Counted from the stretch's first letter, positions 36,661-51,068 are shown. The stretch is 64,000 nucleotides of DNA from Henckelia pumila (GCF_033568475.1 NC_133123.1:137910242-137974241), one strand, 5' to 3'. Translations and numbers: made by a program. The notes: generated by a model not told the origin, from the sequence alone.

Positions 36661-39600
36661 TTATTGGGGCAGTGGGATATCCGCAAGGTCCTCTCTAAAT
36701 GGAACTTGCTGCATTTCAATTCTTCCACTTGCGCTCAAGTGTCCACCCTCCATTTGGGTTTGGGTCACGGTGTCGAATTTCGCCGGCTCGATGAACGTGA
36801 CGACTTTGTCTTTCCGGAACATCAGATAGATCACCGATATTATATAGATCGCCATGAGTGGAAATACTAAGATTCCGATGAACACATTCCCTACTTTGGG
36901 CAAACTATTGTGGGCAATCCAACCCACAAATGCTGTGATCAGATAGTAGATATTGATGCCTATGATCCCGAGTCCCAATATCCATGATATCACGATAATC
37001 TGTAATTTTAATTATATAAAATAATTCAATTTATTGAAATCGTAGAAACCAAAAACGTATGGATCTCACAAAAAAAAAAAAAAAAATTAGAAAGACATCC
37101 ATGTTATACCAGCTAGTATGATAAACTTACGTAGATGGAATTCTTGTGAGGTCCCATCTTGGTGGATGTGCTACTGAATTTAAGGAGCGGAATAAGAGCG
37201 AAGGGAAGTTCGAAAGATAGTATCATCTGCACAAGACATATTTTCCATGACATATTATTTGAGTTATTAGAAGATTGCATAAAATTAATGAAATAATTTT
37301 ATAATTTGTGCAATAAATATTTATTTGTACTAACCGATGCAATGATGATTAATCGGCCAGCTGCATGAGATCCTCCGACGATTGAAACAACTAGACTTGG
37401 TGTTATAGCAATGCACCTGGTCACCAAATTTCTAAGCCATTTTCTCATCTTCAGATCCAAGAAACCCTGAATGGATCAATCCAATAAAATAAGTATCTTT
37501 AATTCTTACAATAGTCGTATGTATATATATACGCAATTTTAACCAATCAACGAATTTCTTGTAGTGCTAGCATTGACTTTGAGACATATACTCGACTAAT
37601 TTAATAGATGAAATATTATATTTTTCCCAAAACCTGCATGATGAATTGTCCCGCATAAGTGCCGGTAATGGTAGAACTTTGGCCCGAGGCTAGCAGTGCA
37701 ATTGCATACACAGTTGAACTTGATTTGCCCAAAACATTCTGTTACCACAAAAAAGTCATATTATTTGTTTCCAATTACTTGAAAACCACAATTTAATTTA
37801 AATGAAAATAAACTGGACCTTGAGCAGGAATGAAGCAGAATTGAGCGTTAAATCCTGGCAAATATTTGTATTATCATCAGAGAGATTATCGGCCGAGCAA
37901 ACCGCGCCCGATACGGAAATGATCGCGACGTTGATCAAAAACGCTACAAAGAGCGCAAATCCACTCTCGATCAAAAAGTATCGACATGCATCCTGACATT
38001 CAAATATATCCATTGTCATGAAATAAGAAAATGTTTATTTAAAATCAACACTACTCCTGGTGATATATGTGCACATGTGTATATAAAACATTTAAGTGGA
38101 AAGAGTTATAGCAACACTGTCTACAAAAACATTCTCCTTCTGCATCATAAGTTCATAACCATTCATTTGATGTACGTAACACTTCATGCGAAATAAATGG
38201 TGGATGCATATATAAAGTACATTCGGTATATGCTCACACTAGTGTAGCATTACATGCACTCATGTACATCTAACATTTTTCTATATGTGCATATATGTGT
38301 GTGTGTTTTTTTTTTAAAATCATTGTCACGTGTCTCCATTTGATTCACAAAGAATAAAGTTTGAATTTTGACTATTTTGTTACTTCGGTACTAAAAGAAG
38401 AGAGAGGGGCATTGGTAAAAACAAAAGAAGAAGAGAAGACAACTCAAGTAATGAATGAGTAGTTATGTTGAGAAGTCAACGATTGTAAGAGAGAGAACTT
38501 GAAACTTTGACTTTTTACTCGCATAATATTTTAATTGACCGTCAGCCAGAAAATAATAACAATAAGCCCCATTAGAAAAAAAGTTGACGATTAGATTTAA
38601 TTTCATCACATCATGATACCAAGTTGAAGAAATTATTATATGCGAAAAAAAATGTACAGTTTTTTCTTCTTTGTTTTTTTTTTTTTGGAGAAGAATTTCC
38701 AAGCTAGCTAGGCCTCCCGTTATTCACCTACTATTATCTATTTTCATAGGTATGTTGACAAAATATGATAAGAACAATAGGTTAGGTTCGCAATTACTCA
38801 TTATTTATTAATGAAATAACAATAAAGTTTTCAGAAATATATTTACATGATGAGACCAATTTAAGAAATTTTATGATGAATACAAAAATTACTCGATAGA
38901 GTGATCAACTATAAAATAAAAATTTATACCTCTGTCACATATTTTAAGGCCGTGTTTGTATTAATTAAAAGGATTTGGATTTGTGGAAAAAGTGATTTAA
39001 AATTTATGACTAGCTTGGAGAGTAGATTAACAAGTACAATTTCAAATTCTCAATTCTAATTTTGAGCCAAAATAATACATTAATTAATAAATTTGAGACG
39101 TACGTATTTTAAATCAAATCTATGTATCCAAATTCAACCTAAAAAAATATCAAATCCTTCTATCCAAATGCAACCTAAAAGATTAATTAAACTCTAAGTT
39201 GCGGATCGGAATTGTTCTCTTTGGAATATATAGTTGTCTCCAGGATCAAACTATTATCAATTGATCATGAGAGAATATAATAATCTATAAGTTGGACTTA
39301 CATTGATGCCCCGGACTGAATTGGGTATCTTTCTGGAGAGGACGAGGGCAGAATGAAGGAAAAGATTATGCCTGCATACATATAAATAATAAATAAATAA
39401 ATATTATTTCTTTAAAACTTTTTAAGAAAAAAAGGAATTAATTTAGTAAAGAAAATTAATCGTACGGCATGACTAGAGCCCCAAGCAGCGCAATAGCATC
39501 GCCAGTAGCACCTTGGCCTTTAAGCTTAGGTATAAACATTCCTTTCAACACATCAGCTGCCGGAGGCTTAACATAGCTCAACTCCCCGAAAAAACATGCA

Positions 39601-41298
39601 GCCATCACGAATACTAAAATTGCTATTAAAAGTTCCAGTTTTCTCACCTGTTTCGACATTCAAATTCATCCATTTTATACAACGAGATTTGAATTTGACT
39701 AACATGCATGCGAAGTATATAATTCATATCCAGTGGATTTGAAATTCATCATAATCAACTACGAGAAAAAGTTAGCGGCTAGGAATTGATTAATTAAGAC
39801 AGTGGGGGATCAAATCACTATTGAAAGAAATGGGATCTTTTTTAAACACCATCCGTGTTCTTAGCTTTTAATTGACTTTCTCCTGCAACATGTTTTTGTT
39901 ATTTGAATGAACAGTCAATGCTATCTAAATTGTTTGCATCTGTTTGTATTTATTTTATATGCCGAAAGTGGTTCGTATTATTATAATATTCTTATTGTTA
40001 TATTTAATTTCATTTGCAGGATACGTCGTCGTTTCTAGTTTCTACGATGAAGCCCATTCACTTAATTGCATTCTGATATTGATACTGTACGGGCATTTAA
40101 TATGTAAAATAACTTATCTACATAAATATAAATATCATGTCAGTTCATAATAAATTAGACATATATATAGTCAGAGACTCAGAATAATCTTCTATGCATG
40201 AATATATATATCCTAGTTAATCCTCATCCGTAAAATATTCACTAATATAATGATATGTTAATTAATTATATATTGTCAATCTTTTATGTACGGTTAGAAT
40301 TTCCAATGTTAATATATGATCTAATCGATTCAATTTATTATAAGCAGTACTCTTTTACCTTGTATTAGAATCAATTCAAAAGATAATGTCAACTTACAAA
40401 GTACTATTTAAATTAGCTGATGACGAAGTGATAGTTTGTACGCACATATATATTTGCTCAGGATCATGCCTTTATATATATATATATATATATATATACA
40501 AGAATAACGTGTGTGTGAATGTGTGCCTATATGTATTCTTCTTTTTTTCTTTTTTTTTTTCGTGTACTTGATATAGTACTTGTATTGAATTCTAGGTAGG
40601 AAGAACATTTCAATATTGAAGTCCACTATAATAAAATAGGAAATTATATTATTGAAAGTCGTGCTCCAAAATTAATTTAACTCGTTTATCTTATATATAT
40701 ATATATATATAATTAGTTGTCATTTAAATACCATTTTTCACTTTGTCCTAAATTTCTGATTAATTCTAAACTTACCCCAAATCTTTGGAGTCCGATCAAG
40801 AGGAGCGTGCTGCAGCCGGTGAACAGCACCCCAACCCAAAGTGGGATGTGAAACAATATGTTGAGAGCAAAGGCCGTCCCAATCACTGTCCAAAATCAAA
40901 TATCATTCGTCACAAGGATTCATTTCTAAATTCATGCATCTTTTCTGTAAAAAGATTACTTTCTTCTGTAATATAATTCCATTTCATGTCACAACTTTTA
41001 AACGGGGAAAGAGACCAAAAACCATGCACATAATTTTCAATTATTATAAGACTAAAATTGAAGGTGCATGAAATAATTTAACTAATTTAATCATTACAAC
41101 TTATGCAAATTTGTAAGTATATACCTTCGGGAATGTCTGCAGCTATGACGGCAACCTCAGCCAATAGCCATAGACAATATCTCACCAGCGGCGGGTACTC
41201 CGATTTGCATAGCTCCGACAGGTGTTGCCCTACGCACGCATTAAAATAAAATCAAACCACGAAACTATTTTTCTTTTTTTACACAGTCAGAAATCATG

Positions 41299-41335
<37 letters not shown>

Positions 41336-42316
41336 GTTAAATTAAATATCAAGTAATTATGATATATAGAATTAATTCCTAAAATTTGATCACCTGTGGT
41401 AACTCCAAGATTTGCAGCAAGAGATTGAATTATGAGAGCAAAGATCAATCCAATAAGGACCACCCATAGTAACTGCAAATTCATAAATAATATATAAACA
41501 ATTATTAAGATGTGTCCATGTATCTATTTATTTTATATATTTAGAATATGTGCGTGTGTACGTTTATTTGAATACCAATAATAGTACAAAATATATATAT
41601 TTCAGAGTACAGATCCAGTTGACTCCTTACTTCGTATCTATGGTTTGCTCCGGCTTGTAAATCAGTTTCCACTGTCGGGACATGCAGTAAAAAATTAGCA
41701 AGTAAATAATATAATTAAATAAGAGAGTGAATTCATTAATTTGTAGGTACTGTAGCTAGGTGGCGAGACTGATCTTACAGTTTCCGGGATCGAGGTAAGC
41801 TAGAGAAACCAAAAAACCTGGGCCAACATATGACAAAAAGTTTCTCCATCCTGGTTTCTGCATCATAGTTTTCGAAACATAAATATTATTCAAGATTCAT
41901 ATGTAAATTTACTATCATTATTTTTTTCCCCACGAACCATCACTTTTAATTCATGATTCAATTGTTTATTCAGATTTCTACTCAAGATTTCCAATAAATT
42001 TTGGATTCGGCCTCCACATAAGTTATTCTTTGAAAGCGTAAGATTGCACTAAAAATTATTCTTGGAATTTCTTTGACGAAATGAGCAAAGCAAACGTAGA
42101 AAAATTGAGCAGAAGATATATATATATTTATTAATCTTAAATGTGGAGAGAGAGAGAGGAGAAAGTCACCGGATGCGCATGGTATTCTTTTTCACCATCA
42201 AAATGTTTGCTGCCGGAGCTCACGCCGCCGGCGGGCGGCGTCTCCGCCACAGAAACCACCCGGCCGTTGATGTTCCTCCCGCCACTTTGCAGCTCTTCTT
42301 GTTGCAAGCTTGCCAT
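36661..42316 (-). CDS. NRAMP divalent metal transporter, NRAMP1/6-like, copy 1, 13 exons
   Basis: Proton-coupled importer of Mn/Fe and related divalent metals across a cell membrane, by family. Exons, in sense order: 42316-42170, 41857-41779, 41671-41631, 41472-41394, 41229-41125, 40885-40776, 39647-39466, 39371-39302, 37992-37819, 37738-37634, 37466-37335, 37226-37131, 36999-36661. Introns are GT-AG and phases join into 552 aa. The start ATG (MASLQQEE) fits the family's hydrophilic N-terminus. Metal-site motifs are DPGN (residues 72-75, TM1) and MPH (247-249, TM6). The transport signature [20 protein letters not shown] is intact, and about a dozen hydrophobic helices are visible. The subgroup call rests on overall resemblance to plant NRAMP1/6 rather than the NRAMP2-5 type. 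No inactivating change is seen. It is the downstream member of a head-to-tail pair with 47897-55194. Confidence 0.95.
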
Positions 42317-42420
42317 TCTCTGATATCACAATTTTAATACTCTATATTTTTCCCCGAAATATTTTTAATCGATTTCCTTTGGAGCTTTTTTTTATTTAAT
42401 TTGTGTCAGTGGCATGGCGT

Positions 42421-42429
42421 TTATTTATA
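42421..42429 (-). promoter_or_regulatory. TATA box of NRAMP copy 1
   Basis: TATAAATAA on the minus strand lies 105 bp before the ATG, inside a block (about 42410-42490) nearly identical to the same region of copy 2. That sharing supports a functional core promoter. Confidence 0.65.
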
Positions 42430-42489
42430 GCTCATGGGAATATAATACCGCCTGTTCAAAAACGTTCTCCCCTTTTTGTTTGTTTAGTT

Positions 42490-43098
42490 CATTTTCTGAA
42501 TTTTTTTTACAAAAAAGGATTTTTGACGGGATTTTTAGAGTTTTACTATACATTACAAATTACGGTTCAAAACTTTAATAAAAAAGGTACTTTTCTAAGG
42601 TAATTAATTAAGAAAGTTTACTTTACTTTCTTGACCAAGCCCAGTACCTTATTGATATATATAATCCAAGGATGATTAATAAGACTCATCCATTTATTTT
42701 ATTTTGATGTAAATTTAACATCAAAATAATACGGTTGTACGTGTTACTTTGTTTTATTCTACAAAATACATATTTAAAAAAAATTGATTGAATTCATTAA
42801 ATTATTTAATTGAATTAGGTTAGGATTAACTCAATATTTTATGTAAATATAAAATTCATGATAAAACTTAAGAAAGGACTTCAAGTTAAGTTTAATTTTT
42901 TAAAAACGTACTTTAATCCAAAATAATAAAAATGTTCGAAAGGAATATTAATTCATTGATAATTATTGTCTTAAGCGTGTTTATTATAATATTGAATTTT
43001 ACTTACTAGACAAAAGAGTTGATATGATAAGTTAAATATTTGTTAAATATTTACGTGTTATTATCAAAAATATTGAGATAGATATTTTCCTAGATTAA
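42490..43098. other. Upstream region of NRAMP copy 1 shared with copy 2
   Basis: AT-rich non-coding DNA. Up to about 42950 it aligns with 55350-56120 upstream of copy 2 apart from the MITE at 55569-55917, so the tandem duplication included the promoter. Confidence 0.6.
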
Positions 43099-43296
43099 GG
43101 CCCCGTTTGGATTTGGTAGACATTTTTTAAAAAAAAGCACTTTTTTAAGCTATAATTTTTGGCTTTTAAAAAAGCTCTAATTTTGACTTAAAAAAGTGCT
43201 TATTTAATCACTTTTCTGGTCAGCCAAACACTTTATTAAATGAAAAGTACTTAAAAAAGTGCTTTTTTGGCCTGACTTTTGAAACCAAACGGGGCC
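43099..43296. mobile_element. Tourist-like MITE, 198 bp
   Basis: Terminal inverted repeat GGCCCCGTTTGG / CCAAACGGGGCC with target duplication TAA (43096-43098 and 43297-43299). The interior is rich in 'aaaagcac' / 'gtgctttt' inverted words. Confidence 0.85.
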
Positions 43297-43304
43297 TAAA
43301 TATT

Positions 43305-45145
43305 ATCTTGATAAGGAATTTATGTGTATTATGATGATTAAATATTATAAAGATATATTTAAAAGAGTCATGGTTGTTTTCTAATTAATTTGTTTAGGAT
43401 TATACAAGAAAATTCTTTCCATGCTTGGACTCTCATCTATAAGAAAGAGTTTCTCCGCACAAACGAGACGCGAACTTCAGAGGAGAATTCATAAAGCGTT
43501 CAAAGAAAATCACATTGAAAAATTCGAAGATTTTGAAGAAATTTTGTAGTCGTCGTTGTTGTTGTCCCCGTGTTGTTGTTAGTGTTGAAGACATCGGAGA
43601 CAGTACTTAATGCATAGTGTTGTTCGATGATTTTTGTTGTTATTCAATTTAGGTTTAGGAGAGTTGCATCTGATTTATTTTATACTCTGATTATTTAGGA
43701 TGCAAAGTTTGATTTTTCAACTTGTTGAGAAATTTAGGATTTCATATTGTTCATAAAATCACTAATATTACTTTGCAAGACTGATCTACACGTTTCTAGT
43801 GATATTTAGTCCTTAGACATCATCACGAATATTCTTTACTCGTGCATAATAATCTCTGTTCTTATTTATTTTTGTTAATTATTCGTGTTTTATTAATTCT
43901 GCAGTATATTGTCTCTGGTGTTGTAACACCGTAGACAACATGATATCTACACAAATTTAAGATAAACTGCAATTATACCTTTGAAGTGGCATCATGAGCC
44001 AACTCTTGACTCTTACTAAGAAAGATTCTGTTTATTTTTATTTTGCAGGTTTATCATGGATGTGCCGGTTGCTGACACCACATTCTGACCGTCGGATTTC
44101 AATAAGTCAGATTTATGTGAAGATTCAATTTTCTTGATCATCCAAAAGTTTGAAAATTATTTAAAGAAGAAAAAAGACAAAAAGAAAGTTGAACAACAAT
44201 TAAGCACCCTAATTTTCCTGCTCCTGAAAATCTGTTAACGGTGTCACCTACTCGAGGACTGTCTCGAACAAGGTATATTGTTAATAATCAATCTAATACT
44301 AAAATTTTTGATTATGTACAATGCAGAGAATGCAATGGATATGGACACCATGCAACGACAACACGTGAACAAAGGTATGACTGTTTCTTCGAGTGATGAT
44401 GACATTGATAGAGATCAAGAACAGAATGATGAAGAAGATCATACCTCCCTGACTGCATTGTTGAAAACAAAAAGGTGTTTTCAAGTCAACCCACTGGGTG
44501 TTGCCTCTGGTGTTGCAACACCAAGCCGCAACATCAGTGAAAAATCAGTTCGCTTTAATACATCTACTCTTGATAATTTTGGTGATCAGGAAGCTGTCGG
44601 TAATGATATAACTCTAGAGTGTGTACAAAAAATTTATGAGAAGTTATATGTTGATTGGATTACACGGAACAAGTTGAAAACAACTCTCTCTAGAGTACTA
44701 TCTTGATTGTAGCCGTCGTTGCTACTGTCCAATTGTTGTCGTTGGTATTGAAGACATCGTTGACAATACTTAGTACACAGTGTTGTTCAACGATTTTTGT
44801 TGTTCTTCAATTTAGGCTTACGGGAGTTGCATCTGATTTGTTATATACTATGATTATTTAGGACGTAATTTTGATTTCTTAATTTGTTAAGAAATTTAAG
44901 ATTTAATTTTTTTTTCACAAAATCACTAGTATTAATATTGATCTACACTTTTTCAGTGATATTTAGCCCTAAGGCGGGTCGCATGATTATACTTTACTCG
45001 TGCAAAATTATCTCTGATTTTATTTATTTTTTTGTTAATTATTCGTGTTTTATTAATTCCGCTGCATATTGTCTCTGATACTATTGACACTATAGACAAT
45101 ACGATATTTACACGAATTTAAGATAAATCACAATTATACCTTTCA
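43305..45145 (+). mobile_element. Decayed Ty1/copia element with internally deleted body
   Basis: Two direct repeats of about 430 bp (43547-43984 and 44707-45145) carry matching landmarks such as 'tgaagacatcg', 'ggagttgcatctgattt' and 'attattcgtgttttatta'. They look like the right parts of 5' and 3' LTRs; the 3' one has lost its U3 part. A degenerate primer-site-like TGGCATCATGAGCC follows the first. Only a gag remnant lies between. The left boundary is approximate. Confidence 0.7.
44306..44706 (+). pseudogene. Copia gag remnant
   Basis: A zinc-knuckle-like stretch CRECNGYGHH lacks the final Cys. It is followed in another frame by an acidic segment (SSSDDDIDRDQEQNDEED) and, further on, DITLECVQKIYEKLYVDW, which resembles the C-terminal part of copia gag. 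At least one frameshift separates the two parts. It is non-functional. Confidence 0.65.
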
Positions 45146-45484
45146 GTGTTAAAATAGTTATTTTAATTATCTATAAAAAATTAACCCAATCAAAATTTAT
45201 GAATATTTATAAAATAATTATTTACTAATACAATTATTATTAAAAATTTTAAAACATCAATAAAGTTTTAGCAATGGGGGCGCACATAAAAGTGTCAAGA
45301 TAATTATTTTAATTTATTTTTCCTGATTATTCCGCATTATTGTTATGTATGCGTACAATAATATAATTATATATCGTAATTAGTTTATTTCCTCGCTGTG
45401 GTTCTTCTGCTATATTAAATTAAATAGTCTTCTTTTTAGTAATGATATAACATTTTCTTTCTAAGATAATAATTATCTTAGCTA
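45146..45484. other. Upstream region shared with NRAMP copy 2
   Basis: From about 45180 it resumes alignment with 56577-56870. Non-coding. Confidence 0.55.
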
Positions 45485-45767
45485 CCGTTTGGTTCAAGTG
45501 ATATGATAAATAATATATAGATAAGTAATATAAAATAATATAAAATAAATAAAAATGATAGTTAATGTAATATTTGATTTGATTGATATATTATAATTTA
45601 TTTGATTTGATTGATTAAATTTTATATAAAAATGATAAATTACTATTTTATTTTTTAAAAAATAAATAAAATATGAATAATATTATTTATAAGTGTAATA
45701 TAGTAATTTAAATTCAATGATTTGATTGATGCAATATAAATGATTAATAATTTGATTGACTCATATA
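45485..45767. repeat. Possible truncated MITE
   Basis: Starts 'ctaccgtttggttcaagtg', a typical MITE-like end, and then becomes very AT-rich. The opposite end is missing, perhaps because of the adjoining LTR-like segment. It is absent from the homologous site at about 56870. Confidence 0.35.
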
Positions 45768-46250
45768 TGTTGACTTAATCGGATGGCTAAGAATATATCT
45801 GGAGTTTAGAACTCATCCAACGGCTCACAGTCATTCTTTGTTATATATTAAGTAATGGAAGTTAGGTGAGTTAGTAAAAGGGATTAATCCAGCTGCTCGA
45901 GAGCATTCTTCTCATCGACAAATCCAGAAAATCGAATACTCTGAAATCGGGATAACTTGGAGATTCTCGGATTTTGAAAATCTCGGTGTATATAAGCTCA
46001 AGAAGTCATTGAAGAAAGCTGGTCTTTCTTGTTACTTCTTTTACTTAATTTCTGTAATATATGAGCGTATGTGTATTGATTGAAGTCTCGAAAAGGATTG
46101 AGACGATTGTAAACATCTTGGTGATAATAGATTTCATTGGAGTATTCCAAGAACCTTGGATGTAGGATAATTCAAAACCCGAACCAAGTAAAATTATTGT
46201 GTTCTTGATTGTGATTTGTTTATTATTGCTATTGGTTTTATTCTCAACAA
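45768..46250 (+). mobile_element. Candidate copia solo LTR
   Basis: A 483-bp segment begins TGTTGA and ends TCAACA. The middle has 'gtgtatataagctc' resembling a TATA region. The right part ('ggatgtaggataattcaaaacc', 'aaccaagtaaaattattgtg') is typical of copia LTR ends. No matching target duplication was found, and it is absent upstream of NRAMP copy 2. Confidence 0.5.
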
Positions 46251-46414
46251 ATGTGTTATATATGAACTAATAATAACCGTACGTACATATCAAATAGTAT
46301 ATCTCGTGAGTTGTGAGAATTTTTAATCACGATTGAGAGAGAAAATATAATAATAATAATTATTATTTTTAAAAATATAATATGGGGCCCATGTGATAGT
46401 TACTATTGATTATA

Positions 46415-47168
46415 GGGTAAATTAGCATTCAGTCCCTGAACACAAACATATATACATGTTCAGTCTCTTGTCAGAAAAAATTTGATTAAACTCTCTAGGC
46501 CCACATCTTTTTCTCGAATGAAAATCGGTACAAAACATTGAAACTGTGGTACGAATACATGATATTCAAGCACTAATTGTTCAAGTTCGGGTATATAAAA
46601 TAAGATTTTGAGTATAAAATTAACTTGAACACCTTTATTAATATGAACTTGCAACATATATGTTTGAATACTCAAAAATCATAGAAAGTCGAAACAAAAC
46701 ATTGAAAATATGGTACGAATACATGATATTTAAGGACTAATTATTCAAGACCGAGTATAAAAAAAAAATAAGATTTTGAGCATAAAACCTTACCATATTT
46801 ATGAATATCAATATTTTTAATTACTCAAAAATCATATATTTGTACCAGATCTAATACATTTGATACTAAAATACCATATATTAATATTGTATTTCTGATA
46901 TTTTGTACCGTTTTCTTCCAAAGAAGGCAATGGTTCATTAATATCAATATTTATTTACATATTTAAGTATTCAAAAATCATACGTTTGTACAATATTTGA
47001 AACAGTTGATACTCGAATATCATGTATTAGTATCATATTTTCAAAGTTTTGTACCGAATTTCATCCGAAAAAATTATGTGAGTCCAGGAAGTTTAAACAA
47101 TATTTTTTCTGACAAGAGATTGAGAATTAATTTATGATTGGGTTTAGGGACTGATAGCTAATTTACCG
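46415..47168. mobile_element. Mutator-like MITE, 754 bp
   Basis: Terminal repeats GGGTAAATTAGC / GCTAATTTACC(G) and an inner 'cagtccctgaa' / 'tagggactga' pair. Perfect 9-bp duplications TTGATTATA lie at 46406-46414 and 47169-47177. The paralogous upstream region at about 57008-57020 has the uninterrupted site. Confidence 0.88.
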
Positions 47169-47177
47169 TTGATTATA

Positions 47178-47485
47178 TGTTGAAATAGGTTATAGGTACT
47201 TGAAAAAAGAAAAGAAATAGGTTATATCTAGGTAAACTAGTGTTTGACCAATTGGGAAGGCTAAAAAACTTGGGAGTATTGTTAAAAATTTTAATATCAT
47301 CTTATTGTCATTTTTTGGAAAAAAAAAATGTTCTAAATCCTTGCCATGCCTCTCTCGTTATCTACTGTTTTTTTAATGACAATATCAGAAAGGCATTAAA
47401 TTGCGTACCAATCGTTACGAGACTATCTAAATTTATAGTAATTCTATTATAATATGTCGGCGCTTGTATGTGATGCGTGCATATA

Positions 47486-47516
<31 letters not shown>

Positions 47517-47896
47517 TTATATTTTATGTTAATTAATTTTCATGTTATTTTTAGAACTCACATTATGATGCATTAGATTTCAAAAGTTTAAAAATGATTA
47601 CTATCTAATATAAAAATTTAAAAATACTAATAAAGATAACGAGTGTCATTTTGATTTTATTATTATTATTTGTTTACAACCATAAAAATGCGGGATCGAT
47701 GTCATAGAAGTTGATACGTAAAGTGTTTCTTAGTTTAAAACTTCGTTTTATTTTATATGTCGACTGATGCACACAATACAAAAGGACTCGGAACTTACAC
47801 AAAATCACATGGTAGTCCATGGGGCCACTACAACTTTAAATTCTTACAAACACAAGCACGGACTTCTCGTAAATTAATTACTTCGGAAAGACAATT
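47178..47896. other. Junction of the two NRAMP duplication units
   Basis: Up to about 47660 the sequence matches the far upstream region of copy 2 (57015-57505). From about 47690 it matches the 3' flank of copy 1 (35990-36660 without its MITE). The units therefore abut here. It contains a (TA)n tract at 47480-47515. Confidence 0.65.
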
Positions 47897-50800
47897 TTAT
47901 TGGGGGAGTGGGATATCCGCAAGATCCTCTCTAAATGGAACTTGCTGCATTTCAACTCGTCCACTAGCGCTCAAGTGTCCACCCTCCATTTGGGTTTGGG
48001 TCACCGGGTCGAACTTCGTCGGCTCGATGAACGTGACGACCTTGTCTTTTCGGAACATCAGATAGATCACCGATATTATGTAGATCGCCATGAGTGGAAA
48101 TACTAAGATTCCAACGAACACATTCCCCACTCTAGGCAAACTATTGTGGGTAATCCAACCCACAAATGCTGTGATCAGATAGTAGATGTTGATGCCTATG
48201 ATTCCCAGCCCCAATATCCATGATATCACGATAATCTGTCATTTTAATTATATGAAATTAATGATTCGGTTGATTAAAATTGTAGAAAATCATCTCACAA
48301 AAAATAATAGAAACACATGCATGCATGTAATTATACCAGCTAGTAGCTAGTATGATAAACTTACGTAGATGGAATTCTTGTGAGGTCCCATCTTGGTGGA
48401 TGTGCTACTGAATTTAAGGAGCGGAATAAGAGCGAAGGGAAGTTCGAAAGATAGTATCATCTGCATAAGAAATATTTTTCATGAAATATATTAATATAAT
48501 TTTAATTAGAAGATTATATAATTTAAGACACTTTTATAATTGTGCAATATTAAATTATGGGTATTAACCGATGCAATGACGATTAATCGGCCAGATGCGT
48601 GAGATCCTCCGACGATTGAAACAACTAGACTGGGAGTTATAGCAATGCACCTCGTTACCAAATTTCTAAGCCATGTTTTCATCTTCATATCCAAGAAACC
48701 CTGAATGGATCAATTAATCAAAGTGAGATATTAAGTATCTTTAATTCTTACAATAGTCGTAAGTATATTATACGCATTGCTAACCAATCTACGAATTTCT
48801 TGTCGTGAGCATTGAGGGAGAGACATATACACCACTAATTAAAATAGTTGAATTATATTTTTTCCTAAAAACGTGAAGAAAATTATAGTAGTATATTCTT
48901 GCATGTGGTGCAGTCTTAATTTTAATTTATTCTTCTTTTTTTTGGGAAAAAATAAATAGATTTACTTGTATGTACGTACCTGCATGATGAATTGTCCCGC
49001 ATAAGTGCCGGTAATGGTTGAACTTTGGCCCGAGGCCAGCAATGCAATGGCATACACAGTTGAACTTGATTTGCCCAAAACATTCTGTTATTACCACAAA
49101 AAGAAGCCGTATTATTTATTTCCATTTACTTAAAAAAAAACAATTTTGAATGAAAAAACTGGACCTTGAGCAAGAATGAAGCAGAATTGAGTGTTAAATC
49201 CTGGCAAATATCTGTATTATCATCAGATAGATTATCGGCCGAGCAAACCGCGCCTGATACAGAAATGACTGCGACGTTGATCAAAAACGCTACAAAGAGC
49301 GCAAATCCACTCTCGATCAAAAAGTATCGACATGCATCCTGTCATTGAAATATATCCATTGTTAAATACGAAAATGCATGTTTATTTTAAAGCAACACTA
49401 ATCCTGGTGATATGTTCATATGCATACGTATATACACAATTTAAGTAGGAACATATTCTCCTTCTATATAACCATTCAATTGATGAAGCGCTTCATAAGA
49501 AATAAATGTTTTTTTTTTATATAATTGTCACGTGTCTTCATTTGATTCACAAAGAATAAAGTTGACTTTTTTTTAAAAAAACGACTTTTGATTTTTTTGT
49601 TATTAACACAAAGAGTTGTAGTTTATCAATACATATATGTCCTATTATTTTTTCAGTGATTCCTATAAATATTGATAAATTTTTATTTTTAAATATATCA
49701 TTGGGGTGATTCCTACAAATATTGATAAATTTCTATTTTTAAATATATCATTGGGGTAATGTATGTCAAACTAGGATGAGTTTATCTCAAAATAAAAGAA
49801 TAGAAGGAAACTTTTACTCACGTAATGTTTTAGTTGATCGTCAGCCAAAAAATAATAATTATATGCCCCATTAGAAAAAGTTGATGATTAGATTTAATTT
49901 CATCACATCATGATACCAAATTACCAATTAGTTGAAGAAATTATTATATGCAATAAAATGTATAGTTTTTTATTTTCTTTGTTTTTTTTGTTTTTTTGGA
50001 AAAGAATTTCCAAGCTGACCTCCCCTTATTCACAACATGAATGTGATAGGGACGATAGGTTAGGTTCGTAATGACTTATTAGTTATTAATTAATGAAATA
50101 ACAATAAAGTTTTCAGATATATTGACTAATTTAAGAAATGTTGTGATGAATAAAAAAAATTACTCGATCGAGTAAACTATAAAATAAAAATTTATACCTC
50201 TGTCACATATTTGGGAAAACTGTAAATTTGGTCATGCATGTTTGTCACTTTGCGATTTTGGTCATCTATATTTTCATATTTCAGTTTTAATCCTGTATGT
50301 TTCGATTTTTGGCAATTTTGGTCCTTTTTATTCGAAAATGCTTACGTGGCACTGTACACGTCAGCTTCACATCAGCACTGAATTAGTGCCACGTCGAAAA
50401 AAGGACTAAAATTGTCTAAAAATAAATATAGCGGACTAAAAGTGAAATCTGAAAATATAAAGAACTGAAATCGCAAAGTGACAAACACACATGATCAAAA
50501 AAACAATTTTCCTCACATATTTTAATGATATGTTGGTAATATTAAAAGGATTTGGATTTGTGGAAGAAGTTATTTGAAATCTATGACTAGCTAGGAGAGT
50601 AGATTTGAAATCGAAGTGAAAAAATATGCTCAATTACCACAAATGATTTAAAATTCTTCATTTTAATTTTGAATCAAAATTATTACAATAAATTTGAGAC
50701 GTGTATTAATTGAAATCAAATCTTTCGACCTAAATGCAACCTAAACGATTAAATATTCAAGTATGAGTAACGTACGGAATTGAACAATTGGAATATATAT

Positions 50801-51031
50801 AGTTTGTCTCCAGGATCAAACTATTTTCTATTGAGAGAATATAATAATCTATATATAAATTGGCCTTACATTGATGCCCCGGACTGAATTGGGTATCTTT
50901 CTGGAGAGGACAAGTGCAGAATGAAGGAAAAGATTATGCCTGCGTATGTATCAATAAATAAAATCAATATTAAAGTGACTAATATTTATTTTTTAAAGAA
51001 AAGAAGGATTAATTTAATTAGTAAAAAAAAA

Positions 51032-51068
<37 letters not shown>

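Noticed and set aside
37798..38019. Short separate frames within the NRAMP genes as independent small genes
   Set aside because: They are single exons extended into introns and join with correct phases into the NRAMP coding sequence.
51037..51064. (TA)n runs here and at 40474, 41301, 47480 and 53630 as possible replication or matrix signals
   Set aside because: Simple microsatellites common in plant introns; no additional signal.
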